Part shown: piece after piece, positions 25,824 through 35,953 of the stretch
Numbering within the stretch: position 1 is the first letter of the stretch
Layout: each line of letters opens with the position of its first letter
Assembly (NCBI GenBank): GCA_963775825.1
Contig: CAVZKY010000079.1
Span: 62,001 to 126,000, forward strand
DNA from: Bog-532 sp963775825
GTDB lineage: Bacteria; Actinomycetota; Actinomycetes; Streptosporangiales; Streptosporangiaceae
Length of the DNA stretch: 64,000 bases
Direction: 5' to 3'
Translations under genes and position numbers: made by a program
The notes under the pieces: generated by a model
The model's database searches: none
Told to the model about the DNA's origin: nothing
What the model saw: the letters and a program-made list of their open reading frames with translations, nothing else

Positions 25824-26405
25824 GTGCAGAGGATGGGGATCCCAGCGGACCGGCTGCCGGACGAGACGCTCCTCGCCGGGCTCGGCACGGGTGACGCCGA
25901 TCTTTCGCTCGCGTTTGTCCGCCGCTTCCAGCGCGTCGTGTTTGGCGTCGCGCTGACGGTCATCGGCGACCCGGCCACGGCTGAGGACATCGCGCAGCAG
26001 ACCTTCGAGCGGGCCTGGCGGCACGCGCAGGTCTATGACTCGCGGCGCGGATCTGTCCGGGCCTGGCTGACGACCATCGCCCATAACCTGGCGGTAAACG
26101 TCGTCCGGGCGCGTACGTCCGCTCCGGTTGACCCGCAGGATCTTCCGGGCCTGCTGACTGCGATGACCGATACCCCGGAGCGGTTCGCGGTAGCGCATGA
26201 CAACGCGGCCGGAGTGCGCCGGGCTCTCGCGGCCCTGCCCGCGGGCCAGGGACGCGCCGTGGCGATGGCCGGGATTTACGGCATGACCGCGCGGCAGATC
26301 GCCGAGGCGGAGGGGATCCCTTTGGGTACGGCGAAGACTCGCATCAGGGACGGCATGGAGAAGCTGCGCTCGGCTTACCTCCGGGAGGATGTAGGCGATG
26401 ACTGA
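25824..26405 (+). CDS. ECF-family RNA polymerase sigma factor
   Basis: About 193 residues. Sigma region 2 carries FVRRFQRVVFGVALTVIGDP and AEDIAQQTFERAWRHAQVYD with AWLTTIAHNLAVNVVRAR; sigma region 4 carries AMAGIYGMTARQIAEAEGIP and GTAKTRIRDGMEKLR (helix-turn-helix). GTG 25824 is used; ATG 25833 is possible. The stop overlaps the next gene, an anti-sigma factor with a zinc motif, by eight bases (ATG at 26398). Such pairs respond to envelope or redox stress. Downstream lies ctaG, so control of respiration or copper handling is possible but unproven. Confidence 0.88.
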   Translation: MQRMGIPADRLPDETLLAGLGTGDADLSLAFVRRFQRVVFGVALTVIGDPATAEDIAQQTFERAWRHAQVYDSRRGSVRAWLTTIAHNLAVNVVRARTSAPVDPQDLPGLLTAMTDTPERFAVAHDNAAGVRRALAALPAGQGRAVAMAGIYGMTARQIAEAEGIPLGTAKTRIRDGMEKLRSAYLREDVGDD

Positions 26406-27087
26406 GCGACACGAAATGACCTGCGAGGAGTTCGGCGACATCGCCGCGGAGCTGGCTCTCGGCGTACTCACCGGGCGCGAGCGGGCGCACGCGATCGAGC
26501 ATCTCGATCAGTGCGACGCGTGCCGCGAGCACGTCCGTCAGCTGTCGCTCACCGGTGAGGAAATGCTGGGCCTGCTGCCCGGCCAGGAACCGCCGGCGGG
26601 ATTCGAGACCCGGGTGATGGGCCGGCTCGGGCTTGCGCCCCAGCGGCCGAAGCGGTCCCGCCGGATGCTGGCCACCGCCGCGGTCCTGCTGGCCGCGGTG
26701 GCGTGCGGGCTCGGAGGATGGGGACTGCGCGGCGTCACGTCGGCACCAGCCACGAGAGGCAGTAGCACCGCTCAGGCCCCGTTGCGATCCGCGGCCCTGC
26801 TCACGGCGAGCCACCAGATGGCCGGCAAGATCTTCCTCTACGACGGCAACCCGCGCTGGCTGTACATGGCGATGGATACGGACGCGAGCATGAGTTCCGG
26901 GACGGTCGTCTGCCAGCTCGAAGCCACCGGCGGCCGGATCATCACCATCGGATCATTCCGGCTGTACAGCGGGTACGGGTCCTGGGGCAGCCCAGATCCG
27001 GTCGATCCCGGTAGCGTGACGGGAGCCCGGCTGACCTCCCCGAACGGCACCGTGCTGGCCACCGCCTCCTTCACGGCGGCCAAGTAG
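26398..27087 (+). CDS. Membrane anti-sigma factor with zinc-finger (ZAS-type) motif
   Basis: 229 residues. The N-terminal cytoplasmic part has HLDQCDACREHVRQLS, the His-x3-Cys-x2-Cys zinc-binding anti-sigma signature. A single helix follows (LATAAVLLAAVACGLGGWGL, about residues 85-105), then an extracellular domain with KIFLYDGNPRWLYMAMDTDA and IITIGSFRLYSGYG, similar to the C-terminal domain of several actinobacterial anti-sigma proteins. Coupled by overlap to the ECF sigma factor it should bind. The signal sensed by the outer domain is unknown. Confidence 0.87.
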   Translation: MTERHEMTCEEFGDIAAELALGVLTGRERAHAIEHLDQCDACREHVRQLSLTGEEMLGLLPGQEPPAGFETRVMGRLGLAPQRPKRSRRMLATAAVLLAAVACGLGGWGLRGVTSAPATRGSSTAQAPLRSAALLTASHQMAGKIFLYDGNPRWLYMAMDTDASMSSGTVVCQLEATGGRIITIGSFRLYSGYGSWGSPDPVDPGSVTGARLTSPNGTVLATASFTAAK

Positions 27088-27141
27088 CAGTCAGGCGGTG
27101 CCCGGCATGGGCAGCCGCCGCCGCACAGGTAGTCTCGCCGT

Positions 27142-28209
27142 ATGGGAAGCGAGACGCTCCCGCCGTTTGGCTTGTCGGAGGCACTCGGCCGCTGGCAGTG
27201 GGCACCGGTCGTCACGGTCATCGTCGTGACGGCCGCGGCCCTCTACCTGTGGGGCGCCCTCCGGGTGGCGCGCCGTCACCCGGCCCGGCCGTGGCCGCCC
27301 TGGCGCACCGGGATATTCCTCGGCGGGCTACTGGTCGTTGTGCTGGCCACCGAGAGCGGTGTGGGCAGCTACGATGACGTGCTGTTCTGGGACCACATGA
27401 TCCAGCACCTGCTGCTGATCATGGTCGCCCCCGCGCTGCTGATCGCGGGCCGCCCGATGACCCTGTTGCTGCACGCGAGCCGGAATCCGTTGCATACGTG
27501 GGCGAAAAGGGTGCTGCGATCCCGGGTCGTGGCTGCGCTCACCTGGCCGCCGTTCGGTATCGCGGCGTACACGGCGACGATCGTGGGCCTGCACCTGACC
27601 AGCTTCACGGGCCTGGTGCTGACGAACAGAGCGGTGCACGACGCGGAGCTCGCGCTCTTCATCGTCGTCGGCTACCTGTACCTGCTGCCGCTGGTCGGCA
27701 GCGAGCCGATCCGCTGGCGGCTTTCCTACCCGGTCCGGCTGATCTTCCTGTTCATCGCGATGCCAGTGGACGCGTTCACCGGGGTGGCGCTGGGCTCCTA
27801 CTCCAGCGACCCGTTCCCGGTGACCTCCGGTATGCGGGGCCGCACCTGGGGGCCGAGCCCGGTCGACGATGTGCACATCGGTGGCGCGGTGATGTGGGTC
27901 GGCGGCTCCGCGATCATGTTCGTGCTGATCATGTTCACGTTCCTCGCCTGGGCCCGGCAGGGCCAGCGCAACGATGGCCGGGGCTGGCTCGAAGCGGCCC
28001 GCCGCGCCAACCTCGAGCATCTGACCGGCGTGGGCGCATCGCCCGCGGCCGCGAGCGCCGCGTCACCCGGAACGCCGACCCAGCCCGGGCCACCCGGCCG
28101 GCCCTCGAGGCCAGCCCGTCCGGACATCGACCAGGACGACGACCAGCTCGCCGCCTACAACGCCTTCCTGGCCCGGCTCAACCAGGGCGGCCATCGGCCG
28201 CCGTCCTGA
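27142..28209 (+). CDS. Cytochrome c oxidase assembly protein, CtaG/caa3 family
   Basis: 355 residues with about seven membrane helices. It contains LFWDHMIQHLLLIMVAPALL, whose His pair is the conserved copper-associated motif of the caa3_CtaG family, and RAVHDAELALFIVVGYLYLL with a second conserved His. The C-terminal 90 residues are Pro/Asp-rich and cytoplasmic. The family helps deliver copper to cytochrome oxidase subunit I. It lies 55 bases after the anti-sigma gene on the same strand and may be co-transcribed. Confidence 0.87.
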   Translation: MGSETLPPFGLSEALGRWQWAPVVTVIVVTAAALYLWGALRVARRHPARPWPPWRTGIFLGGLLVVVLATESGVGSYDDVLFWDHMIQHLLLIMVAPALLIAGRPMTLLLHASRNPLHTWAKRVLRSRVVAALTWPPFGIAAYTATIVGLHLTSFTGLVLTNRAVHDAELALFIVVGYLYLLPLVGSEPIRWRLSYPVRLIFLFIAMPVDAFTGVALGSYSSDPFPVTSGMRGRTWGPSPVDDVHIGGAVMWVGGSAIMFVLIMFTFLAWARQGQRNDGRGWLEAARRANLEHLTGVGASPAAASAASPGTPTQPGPPGRPSRPARPDIDQDDDQLAAYNAFLARLNQGGHRPPS

Positions 28210-28339
28210 CCGGGCCGGGGATCGCCGCCCGTGCCCGCTCGTTCCGCTGGATCCGAACGTTGGCTGAGCGCGACACGCCGGTAGGGGTGTCTACGGAAAT
28301 CTAAGGATCTTCCTAGATCACGGCATAGAGTTCGATGCT

Positions 28340-29524
28340 GTGGACCCGGTCAGAAACCCCTACGCCCCCGGCGCCGGCCAGCGGCCTCCCGAGCTCGCCG
28401 GACGCGACCGTGAAATCAGCCAGTTCGAGGTGGTGCTGGAACGCGTCGCCCGCGGGCGCCCCGAGCGCAGCATGGTGCTGACCGGCCTGCGCGGCGTGGG
28501 CAAGACTGTCCTGCTCAACACGTTCCGCTCGATGGCGATGCAGCGGCTGTGGGGCACCGGGAAAATCGAGGCGCGGCCCGAGCAGTCGATCCGCCGCCCG
28601 GTCGCGGCGGCGCTGCACATGGCGGTACGTGAGCTGGCCCCGCGTCATCGCGCCCCCGACCGGATCGAGCAGTTCCTCGCCGTGCTCAAGGCGTTCGCGC
28701 TCCGCGACCCGAAAGCGCCGAAGGGCAGCTCGGTGACCATCCAGCTCGGGATCGACGTGCCGGCCGCGCGCGGCCGCGCCGACTCCGGCGATCTGGAGAT
28801 CGACCTGACCGAACTGTTCAGCGACGCCGCGTCGGTCGCCGCCGATCTGAGCGTGGGGATCGCGCTGTTCATCGACGAAATGCAGGACGTGCCGGCGCCT
28901 GACATCTCCGCCCTGTGTGCCGCCTGCCATGAGCTGTCCCAGAACGGTGGCCCGCTGATCGTCGTCGGGGCCGGCCTGCCGCACCTGCCGTCCGTGCTGT
29001 CCGCGAGCAAGAGCTATTCCGAACGGCTGTTCCGCTACGTCCGGATCGACCGGCTGGAGCGCTCCGCGGCCGACCTGGCGCTGATCGCCCCGGCGCAACG
29101 GGAGGACGTGACCTTTGATCCGGGCGCTCTGGACGCGCTGTACCAGGCAGCCGACGGCTACCCCTACTTCGTGCAGGCCTACGGCAAGGTGACCTGGGAC
29201 GTCGCGGCGGCCAGCCCGGTGACGGCGAAGGACGTGCGGGTCGCGGCGCCCGAGGCTGAAGGGGAGCTCGCGGTGGGATTTTTCGGCAGCAGGTACGAGC
29301 GGGCTACCCCTTCCGAACGCGAATACATGCGGGCGATGGCCGGCCTCGGGGATGACCCGGTGCCGACGTCGGCGGTTGCCGAAGAGCTCAGTCGTAAGCC
29401 CTCCAGCCTGTCACCTGCGCGTGACGGGCTGATCAAGAAGGGCCTGATCTACAGCTCAGAACGTGGCCTCATCGCCTTTACCGTGCCGCATTTCGGCAAG
29501 TTCCTGCGCTCTCAGCCGGCCTAG
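28340..29524 (+). CDS. AAA/STAND-type ATP-binding protein (Orc1/Cdc6-like ATPase fold)
   Basis: 394 residues. An N-terminal Arg/Pro segment (NPYAPGAGQRPPELAGRDRE) leads to Walker A VLTGLRGVGKTVLLN, then Walker B IALFIDEMQDVPAP and a sensor region IVVGAGLPHLPSVLSASKSY. After residue 300 a winged-helix-like part follows (ERATPSEREYMRAMAGLGDD, then VAEELSRKPSSLSPARDGLI). This two-part plan of ATPase and winged helix is common in actinomycete DNA-binding ATPases and prophage or defence proteins. No partner gene adjoins it, so function stays open. Start GTG 28340; convergent with the MauE-like gene. Confidence 0.8.
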   Translation: MDPVRNPYAPGAGQRPPELAGRDREISQFEVVLERVARGRPERSMVLTGLRGVGKTVLLNTFRSMAMQRLWGTGKIEARPEQSIRRPVAAALHMAVRELAPRHRAPDRIEQFLAVLKAFALRDPKAPKGSSVTIQLGIDVPAARGRADSGDLEIDLTELFSDAASVAADLSVGIALFIDEMQDVPAPDISALCAACHELSQNGGPLIVVGAGLPHLPSVLSASKSYSERLFRYVRIDRLERSAADLALIAPAQREDVTFDPGALDALYQAADGYPYFVQAYGKVTWDVAAASPVTAKDVRVAAPEAEGELAVGFFGSRYERATPSEREYMRAMAGLGDDPVPTSAVAEELSRKPSSLSPARDGLIKKGLIYSSERGLIAFTVPHFGKFLRSQPA

Positions 29525-29644
29525 CGGCCCAGACCTGGACGCACCGTCGCGGGCCTGGGCGGACCCGGCCGGGTGCCGTTCCGCGATGGACCCGGGGGGC
29601 TTCTTGGCCGTTCTATGGCTCTCTATTGCCAGCCGAATATTTGC

Positions 29645-30718
29645 TTAGAAAGGCGCAGAACCACGCTGCCCGGCCTGCCGGGCCAGCGCCTTGCCGCGCG
29701 ACGGAGCGGCCAGGCCCGCGAGCGGCCGGCTGACAGCGCGGTGCCGTGTCACGTCCAGCGGGTGCGGGACGTCCGTGGCCCGCTGCGCGGACGGCGGGCG
29801 TGTGATGTCCAGTTCGGGCTGACGGCGGGACTGGGACGGCTCGGCCGCCAGCCCGTGCGCGGCCAGCGGCTCCGGAACGGCCCGGGAGCGGCCGGCCAGC
29901 CCGGTCAGGATCTCGTCGGTAAAGGCATCCAGCACGGCCGCGCGGATCTGCGGACGACGTGACTTCAGGTACACGCCGAAGACAACGTCGACGCTCCGGC
30001 CGCTGGCCTCGCCCGCATAGAGCAGATACCGCCAGCAGCCCTCGCGCCAGATGTCGACGGGTGCCGCTGAGGTGACCACCGGCGCGTACCGGCGCCACTG
30101 CGTGCTGCCGCCCAGCGCGGCGAGCGTCCGCTCCACGCTGATCAGCCGTACCTCGCAGGGCTCCGAGTAGCCGAGCCGGATCATTGCCTCGCCGATTTCC
30201 GGCGACAGCGCCGCAAGGAGCAGGAGTTCGGCGGTGAGGAGCCCGATCCACAGCTCAGCCTGGGATGCGGACACCGCCATCCGCAGCGGAGGCTGCCCGA
30301 TAGTGGCCAGGGCCGCTGCGGCGAGCAGGGCGGCCCGGGCGATGGTGCGTACGCTCACAGGCGTGACACTCAGCTCACCGAAACATCCACAGCCCGCACC
30401 GGGGCGCCGTTCCCGCAGCTCGACCAGCGCGCCCACGGCGATCAGGAACAAGACGGCCGTGCCCGCGCGGACGAGGGTCGCCGCCAGGCCAGCGCCCGCC
30501 CAGCCGGCGGTTAGCAGCAGCGCGATGCCCAGCCCAAGCTCGGTCGCGCACATGCCCACCGCGACGGGACAGCGTAGCCGGAGCGGGAAGAGCGCGGTCG
30601 GCCCGAGACCCGCTCTGATCTCCCGCGTGCGCAGCGCGCGGAATGCCTTCGCCCCGCAGCCGCCGAGCAGCATAACGGTCAGGAGCGGAATCTGCACCTC
30701 CCTGATCGCACTGAGCAT
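29645..30718 (-). CDS. MauE/DoxX-like membrane protein with long cytoplasmic tail
   Basis: 357 residues from ATG 30718, which lies two bases after the upstream gene's stop. Four hydrophobic helices make a MauE-like half with ELRERRPGAGCGCFGELSVT. The C-G-C-F-G-E motif is the conserved redox-type Cys pair of MauE proteins, which support disulfide formation or electron transfer to quinone dehydrogenases. The last 200 residues are charged and non-membrane, an unusual length for MauE. It is coupled to the Cys-rich 30721-31983 gene, suggesting a thiol-oxidation pair. Confidence 0.75.
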   Translation of the reverse strand: MLSAIREVQIPLLTVMLLGGCGAKAFRALRTREIRAGLGPTALFPLRLRCPVAVGMCATELGLGIALLLTAGWAGAGLAATLVRAGTAVLFLIAVGALVELRERRPGAGCGCFGELSVTPVSVRTIARAALLAAAALATIGQPPLRMAVSASQAELWIGLLTAELLLLAALSPEIGEAMIRLGYSEPCEVRLISVERTLAALGGSTQWRRYAPVVTSAAPVDIWREGCWRYLLYAGEASGRSVDVVFGVYLKSRRPQIRAAVLDAFTDEILTGLAGRSRAVPEPLAAHGLAAEPSQSRRQPELDITRPPSAQRATDVPHPLDVTRHRAVSRPLAGLAAPSRGKALARQAGQRGSAPF

Positions 30719-30720
30719 CG

Positions 30721-31983
30721 TCAGCCGCCAATCGTGATCGTCGCGTTGAAGCATCCGCGGTCAAGCTCGCCACCGAGATCGACGAACGCGGACATGGTCA
30801 GGTCGGCCACCCGGCCGCGCGGTGACGTGCCGCAGGTGACGCACCGATCGCAGAACAGCCGCGATGCGGCCCCGCAGGCGGTGACCGGCAGCTCCCGGGC
30901 GCGCTGGGCGCAGTCGTTACGGATCCGCAGCACGCTGCCCATGGACAGGTAGGGCAGGCGGACGCAGCCAGGCCCGGCCTGATGCGGGTCCACCGCGTAA
31001 CGCTCCGCGCTGCGGAAGTCACTTGGGCAGCGCGCTGCATGAATGCCGGCTGCGGCGGCCACGTACGGGGCCTCACCATGAAAGCCGGTGACGCGGCCGC
31101 CCGCGGGCCCGCGCGTATGGCGGCCACCGCTCGCGCAGTCCCCGTCCGCGCTCAGGGCGGAGTCGCCAAGCCGGGCGCAGCCTTCGCAGCCGGTCTCCGG
31201 GTCGAGAGCCGGATAGGCGACACCGAGCAGGTCATCGGGTTCTTCACCGGGTTCGTGCCACGTCGCCGTGCCGCTGATCGAGTCCGGGATGTGCCCGCTG
31301 ACCATCGGTGGGCTCGGCGGCTGATCAGCGCGGTAAGGCGGCTGAGACGTCGCTGGGATCAGCCCTTCCACGAATCCCGGGCGCCGGAGCCCGATCACAT
31401 CGATCAGGTAGCCAGGCTGCAGGCGCGGGAATCGCACCTGGATACGCCCGGTGGCGTACGGCGGGATGACGAGGATTTTGCGCCCCTTCTCGGTTCCCTC
31501 GTCGACCAGTAGCGTGCCGGCTTCCCGCTCCACGATCGTCCCGGTGACCCGGCCGATTTCCGCCCATATCCGGTCAGCCACCGCAATCCGCGCATAATTG
31601 CGCTTCACAATTGCCGTATCCCCTTGCCTGAGCGCCGTCGGTGCCACCACGCCGCAGCGCCAAGCGGTGGTGGATGCCGCCAGCGTCAGCCGCTCTTCCC
31701 CGGCCGCGGTCTGGAGAATGAGCAAATGTGGGCTAACATCAAGTACAGTGCCAGTGACTGCGTGTGTCGCTCCGCTGTTCAAGACGTCGGGTGAAGGCGC
31801 TGATGACATCGGCTCGCGATCGTCGGCCCTGCCGAACAGCGCTGACTTGAGCAGCCGGCGGCGGGCGTAGCGTGCGGTAGTAATAGCGTCCGTGCGATCA
31901 TTGACGGACGGGCTATGGTCGTGCACGCCCCGCACTTGCCCCCCATGGGATTGCATGCCTGGTCCCTTGACGATGCTTACCAT
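30721..31983 (-). CDS. Cys-rich hypothetical protein, 420 aa, partner of MauE-like protein
   Basis: No named family. An RR-containing segment near residue 42 (ARYARRRLLKSALFGRA) could be read as a Tat-like twin-arginine but is not followed by a good hydrophobic core, so export is uncertain. Residues 75-210 form a beta-rich domain (VTGTVLDVSPHLLILQTAAG, IVEREAGTLLVDEGTEKGRK). The C-terminal 160 residues hold at least ten cysteines, including CEGCARLG, LFCDRCVTCGTSPRGR and a final GCFNATITIGG. Direct coupling to a MauE-like CGCFGE protein suggests the cysteines are oxidised or metal-bound. Start ATG 31983 is the first in frame; a later start is possible. Confidence 0.6.
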   Translation of the reverse strand: MVSIVKGPGMQSHGGQVRGVHDHSPSVNDRTDAITTARYARRRLLKSALFGRADDREPMSSAPSPDVLNSGATHAVTGTVLDVSPHLLILQTAAGEERLTLAASTTAWRCGVVAPTALRQGDTAIVKRNYARIAVADRIWAEIGRVTGTIVEREAGTLLVDEGTEKGRKILVIPPYATGRIQVRFPRLQPGYLIDVIGLRRPGFVEGLIPATSQPPYRADQPPSPPMVSGHIPDSISGTATWHEPGEEPDDLLGVAYPALDPETGCEGCARLGDSALSADGDCASGGRHTRGPAGGRVTGFHGEAPYVAAAAGIHAARCPSDFRSAERYAVDPHQAGPGCVRLPYLSMGSVLRIRNDCAQRARELPVTACGAASRLFCDRCVTCGTSPRGRVADLTMSAFVDLGGELDRGCFNATITIGG

Positions 31984-32158
31984 GGGTGGCCTACGTCAAG
32001 CGGATCAGCAACCTTTTTGAAATCACTACGCAGAGGTACATTTGCCCCGCCTCGAAATCGCGTCCGAAACGGTCGTTCGAGCCGAGCAGACCCGAGCGCT
32101 GCCGCGGACATCTCTCAGGTGGTGGTGCGCGCCCGGTTACTTTGGGTAGCGTACCCCC

Positions 32159-32898
32159 ATGAGGACCCGGATCGGCCGTGCTGGTGAGTGGGTATGGCCT
32201 GACACCGATGTCCCGGATCGGCCGCCGTGTGGTGGCCAGGACCGGAATGATCCGGGCCTCCGAGCCGATCTCGGTCCGGATGGGGAGGCTGCCTTCCGGG
32301 AGTACGTTACGGCTCGCGGCGCCACGCTCCTGAGGATCGCCCTGCTGCTGACCGGCAACCGCGCCGATGCCGAGGATCTGCTGCAGGCGGCGCTGGCCAA
32401 GACCTACCTGGCCTGGGACCGGATCCACGATCGGGCCGCGCTCGACGCATACGTCAAGCGCGCCATGGTCAACACCCAGATCTCCTGGTGGCGCAGGCGG
32501 CGGGTCGAGGAGTTCCCCACCGGGCAGATCCCGGACCGGGCGGTGGCCGAGCAGTTGCCGCCGAGCGAACTGCAGGACACGGTGCGCCGGGCCCTGGACC
32601 GGCTGCCGCAGCGGATGCGGGCCGCAGTGGTCCTCCGCTACTACGAGGACATGAGCGAGCCCGAGATCGCGGACGTCCTGGGTGTGAGCCGGGGGACCGT
32701 CAAGAGCACCGTGTCCCGCGCCGTCGCGAAGCTTCGGATCGACGCCGAGCTGGCCGGGCTGCCGGCCCGGGCACGTGGGACCGGCCGGTACCTGACCGGC
32801 CGCCATGGCATACCCCGCCCTGCCTGTGGGAATATCAGCGCAACAAGCCTGAGTGCGGAATCTGCCCGGGCCCGGCGCGAATCCACGAGGTGGTGGCC

Positions 32899-32914
<16 letters not shown>
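32159..32914 (+). CDS. SigE-family (ECF) RNA polymerase sigma factor
   Basis: 251 residues. Region 2 includes FREYVTARGATLLRIALLLT and NRADAEDLLQAALAKTYLAW, the standard start of actinobacterial SigE-family factors. Region 4 includes RMRAAVVLRYYEDMSEPEIA and DVLGVSRGTVKSTVSRAVAK. An odd 45-residue N-terminal extension and a 40-residue low-complexity tail flank the domains. ATG 32159 lies eight bases after a TAGCGT -10-like box (32145-32150), so translation may be leaderless. No anti-sigma gene adjoins; the 3' end overlaps the acyl-CoA synthetase start. Confidence 0.85.
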
Positions 32915-34536
<1,622 letters not shown>

Positions 34537-34609
34537 CGCCGCCACACCGGATACGCTTACCCGCGTCAGGACGGGTCGCGGTAGGCTGACACGCACTGTC
34601 CCGACGGTG

Positions 34610-34699
34610 GGAGGCTTCGCCTAGTCCGGTCTATGGCGCCGCACTGCTAATGCGGTTGGGGTCTACAGCCCCTCCGGGGTTCAAATCCCCGAGCCTCCG
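34610..34699 (+). tRNA. tRNA-Ser (anticodon GCU)
   Basis: Acceptor GGAGGCT (34610-34616) pairs with AGCCTCC (34692-34698), discriminator G. The anticodon loop ACTGCTAAT carries GCT. The long variable arm (TTGGGGTCTACAGCCCCTC) marks the serine class. No CCA encoded. Confidence 0.96.
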
Positions 34700-34709
34700 C
34701 AGCCGACAT

Positions 34710-34736
34710 GCCCTCTCCCGGAAATCGGGAGAGGGC
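34710..34736 (+). terminator. Terminator after tRNA-Ser(GCU)
   Basis: Perfect 11-bp stem GCCCTCTCCCG / CGGGAGAGGGC with loop GAAAT, starting 10 bases after the tRNA. Confidence 0.82.
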
Positions 34737-34798
34737 GTCACAACGTCCCTGGCCATCAAGGTCGCCGTTTGGGTGGCCATCGCCTTACCAGCGAGTGA

Positions 34799-35638
34799 TC
34801 ACGCAGCCAGAGCGCCCGCTGTCTGCGCCGGCTGGCCATCGCGGAGGAAGCTTGTGATGATCGGCGCCACGCGGGCCGGGCTGTCCATCAGCATCAGGTG
34901 ACCGCCGCCCTCAATGGTGTGAAGCTGGGCGTGGGGGATCAGCGCCGCCATGATCCGGTGGTTGAGCCGCGGCGCGATCGGGTCGTCGTCGCCGCAGATG
35001 ACGAGCGTAGGCTGGCGGATCGCCCATAGCCACGGCAGGCTCGTCCAGCCAACGAGCGGAGCCATGTTGTGCAGGGCCGCCGGGATGTTCGGCGGGCTGC
35101 AGATGGGCATGGCTCGCAAGAGCTCTGGCGCGGTGCGCAGGCGGCCGCCGAATGTGTCACCCGCGATCTCCTCCATCCGGCTGCGGTGACTCCCGGGATG
35201 GATGATGTGCCAGAGCGCTGTCGGGTGGCCGGGGATGGCGAATGCCCCGAAAGAGGTGGAGGCGAGCACCAGGCGGCGCACCCGGCCCGGATGGCAGATC
35301 GCCATGTGCTGTGCGACGGCGCCGCCGAAGGACGCGCCAAGCACGTGGGCGGATTCGATGCCAAGCTCGTCGAGCAGGGCAGTGCCGACAGATGCCAGCG
35401 CCTGCATGCTCATCGGCAGGGCGGGCCTCGGCGAGCCGCCGATGCCTGGCGGGTCGAACGCGATGATGCGGAATCCGGTCAGGTAGGGCAGCAGTGGCTC
35501 CCACACCTCAGCCCGGGACCAGATGGGGGAGTACATCAGCAGGGGCTCGCCCTCCCCCCGGATCTGGGCGTGGATGCGACGCCCGCTGAGACGAAACTCC
35601 CGGTCTGTGATGCGTTCGGCCGGTGTGACCGGTGTCAT
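34799..35638 (-). CDS. Alpha/beta hydrolase, poly(3-hydroxyalkanoate) depolymerase-like
   Basis: 279 residues from ATG 35638, which has GGAGGAG five bases upstream; the frame remains open further upstream but without a site. The fold carries the nucleophile elbow HVLGASFGGAVAQHMAICHP (Ser of G-x-S-x-G), the acid in LVICGDDDPIAPRLNH and the His in TIEGGGHLMLMDSP. The DPPGIGGSPRPALPMSM loop and the RRLVLASTSFGAFAIPGHPT segment are typical of intracellular PHA depolymerase-like hydrolases. Without a PHA synthase nearby the substrate stays open. No signal peptide, so cytoplasmic. Confidence 0.83.
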   Translation of the reverse strand: MTPVTPAERITDREFRLSGRRIHAQIRGEGEPLLMYSPIWSRAEVWEPLLPYLTGFRIIAFDPPGIGGSPRPALPMSMQALASVGTALLDELGIESAHVLGASFGGAVAQHMAICHPGRVRRLVLASTSFGAFAIPGHPTALWHIIHPGSHRSRMEEIAGDTFGGRLRTAPELLRAMPICSPPNIPAALHNMAPLVGWTSLPWLWAIRQPTLVICGDDDPIAPRLNHRIMAALIPHAQLHTIEGGGHLMLMDSPARVAPIITSFLRDGQPAQTAGALAA

Positions 35639-35953
35639 GGAAACTCCTCCGTCATCGGTACGTTGGTGCCTCTTGACCTGGAGGCCGCCGTCCGTCACCT
35701 GTCATTTCGCCCCCTTAGCCCCGGCGCACAGGGTGGGGCTGGTGGACCTGTAGGCACAGGTTGTACAGGTCGGCCACGCCGGGCCAGAACGGATCGGCCC
35801 ATCTGCCGGGGACCTACGTCCCGTTACCGTGCGCCGATTCGCCGCGCCGACACGGAGCAGGCATCAGCGGGATCGCTGCTGAGCAGCGGTCCACCCAGCA
35901 CACACCGCAAGCGTGAACCGCTGCGTTTTCTGCCGGTCGCCGCGCTGGCCGGG

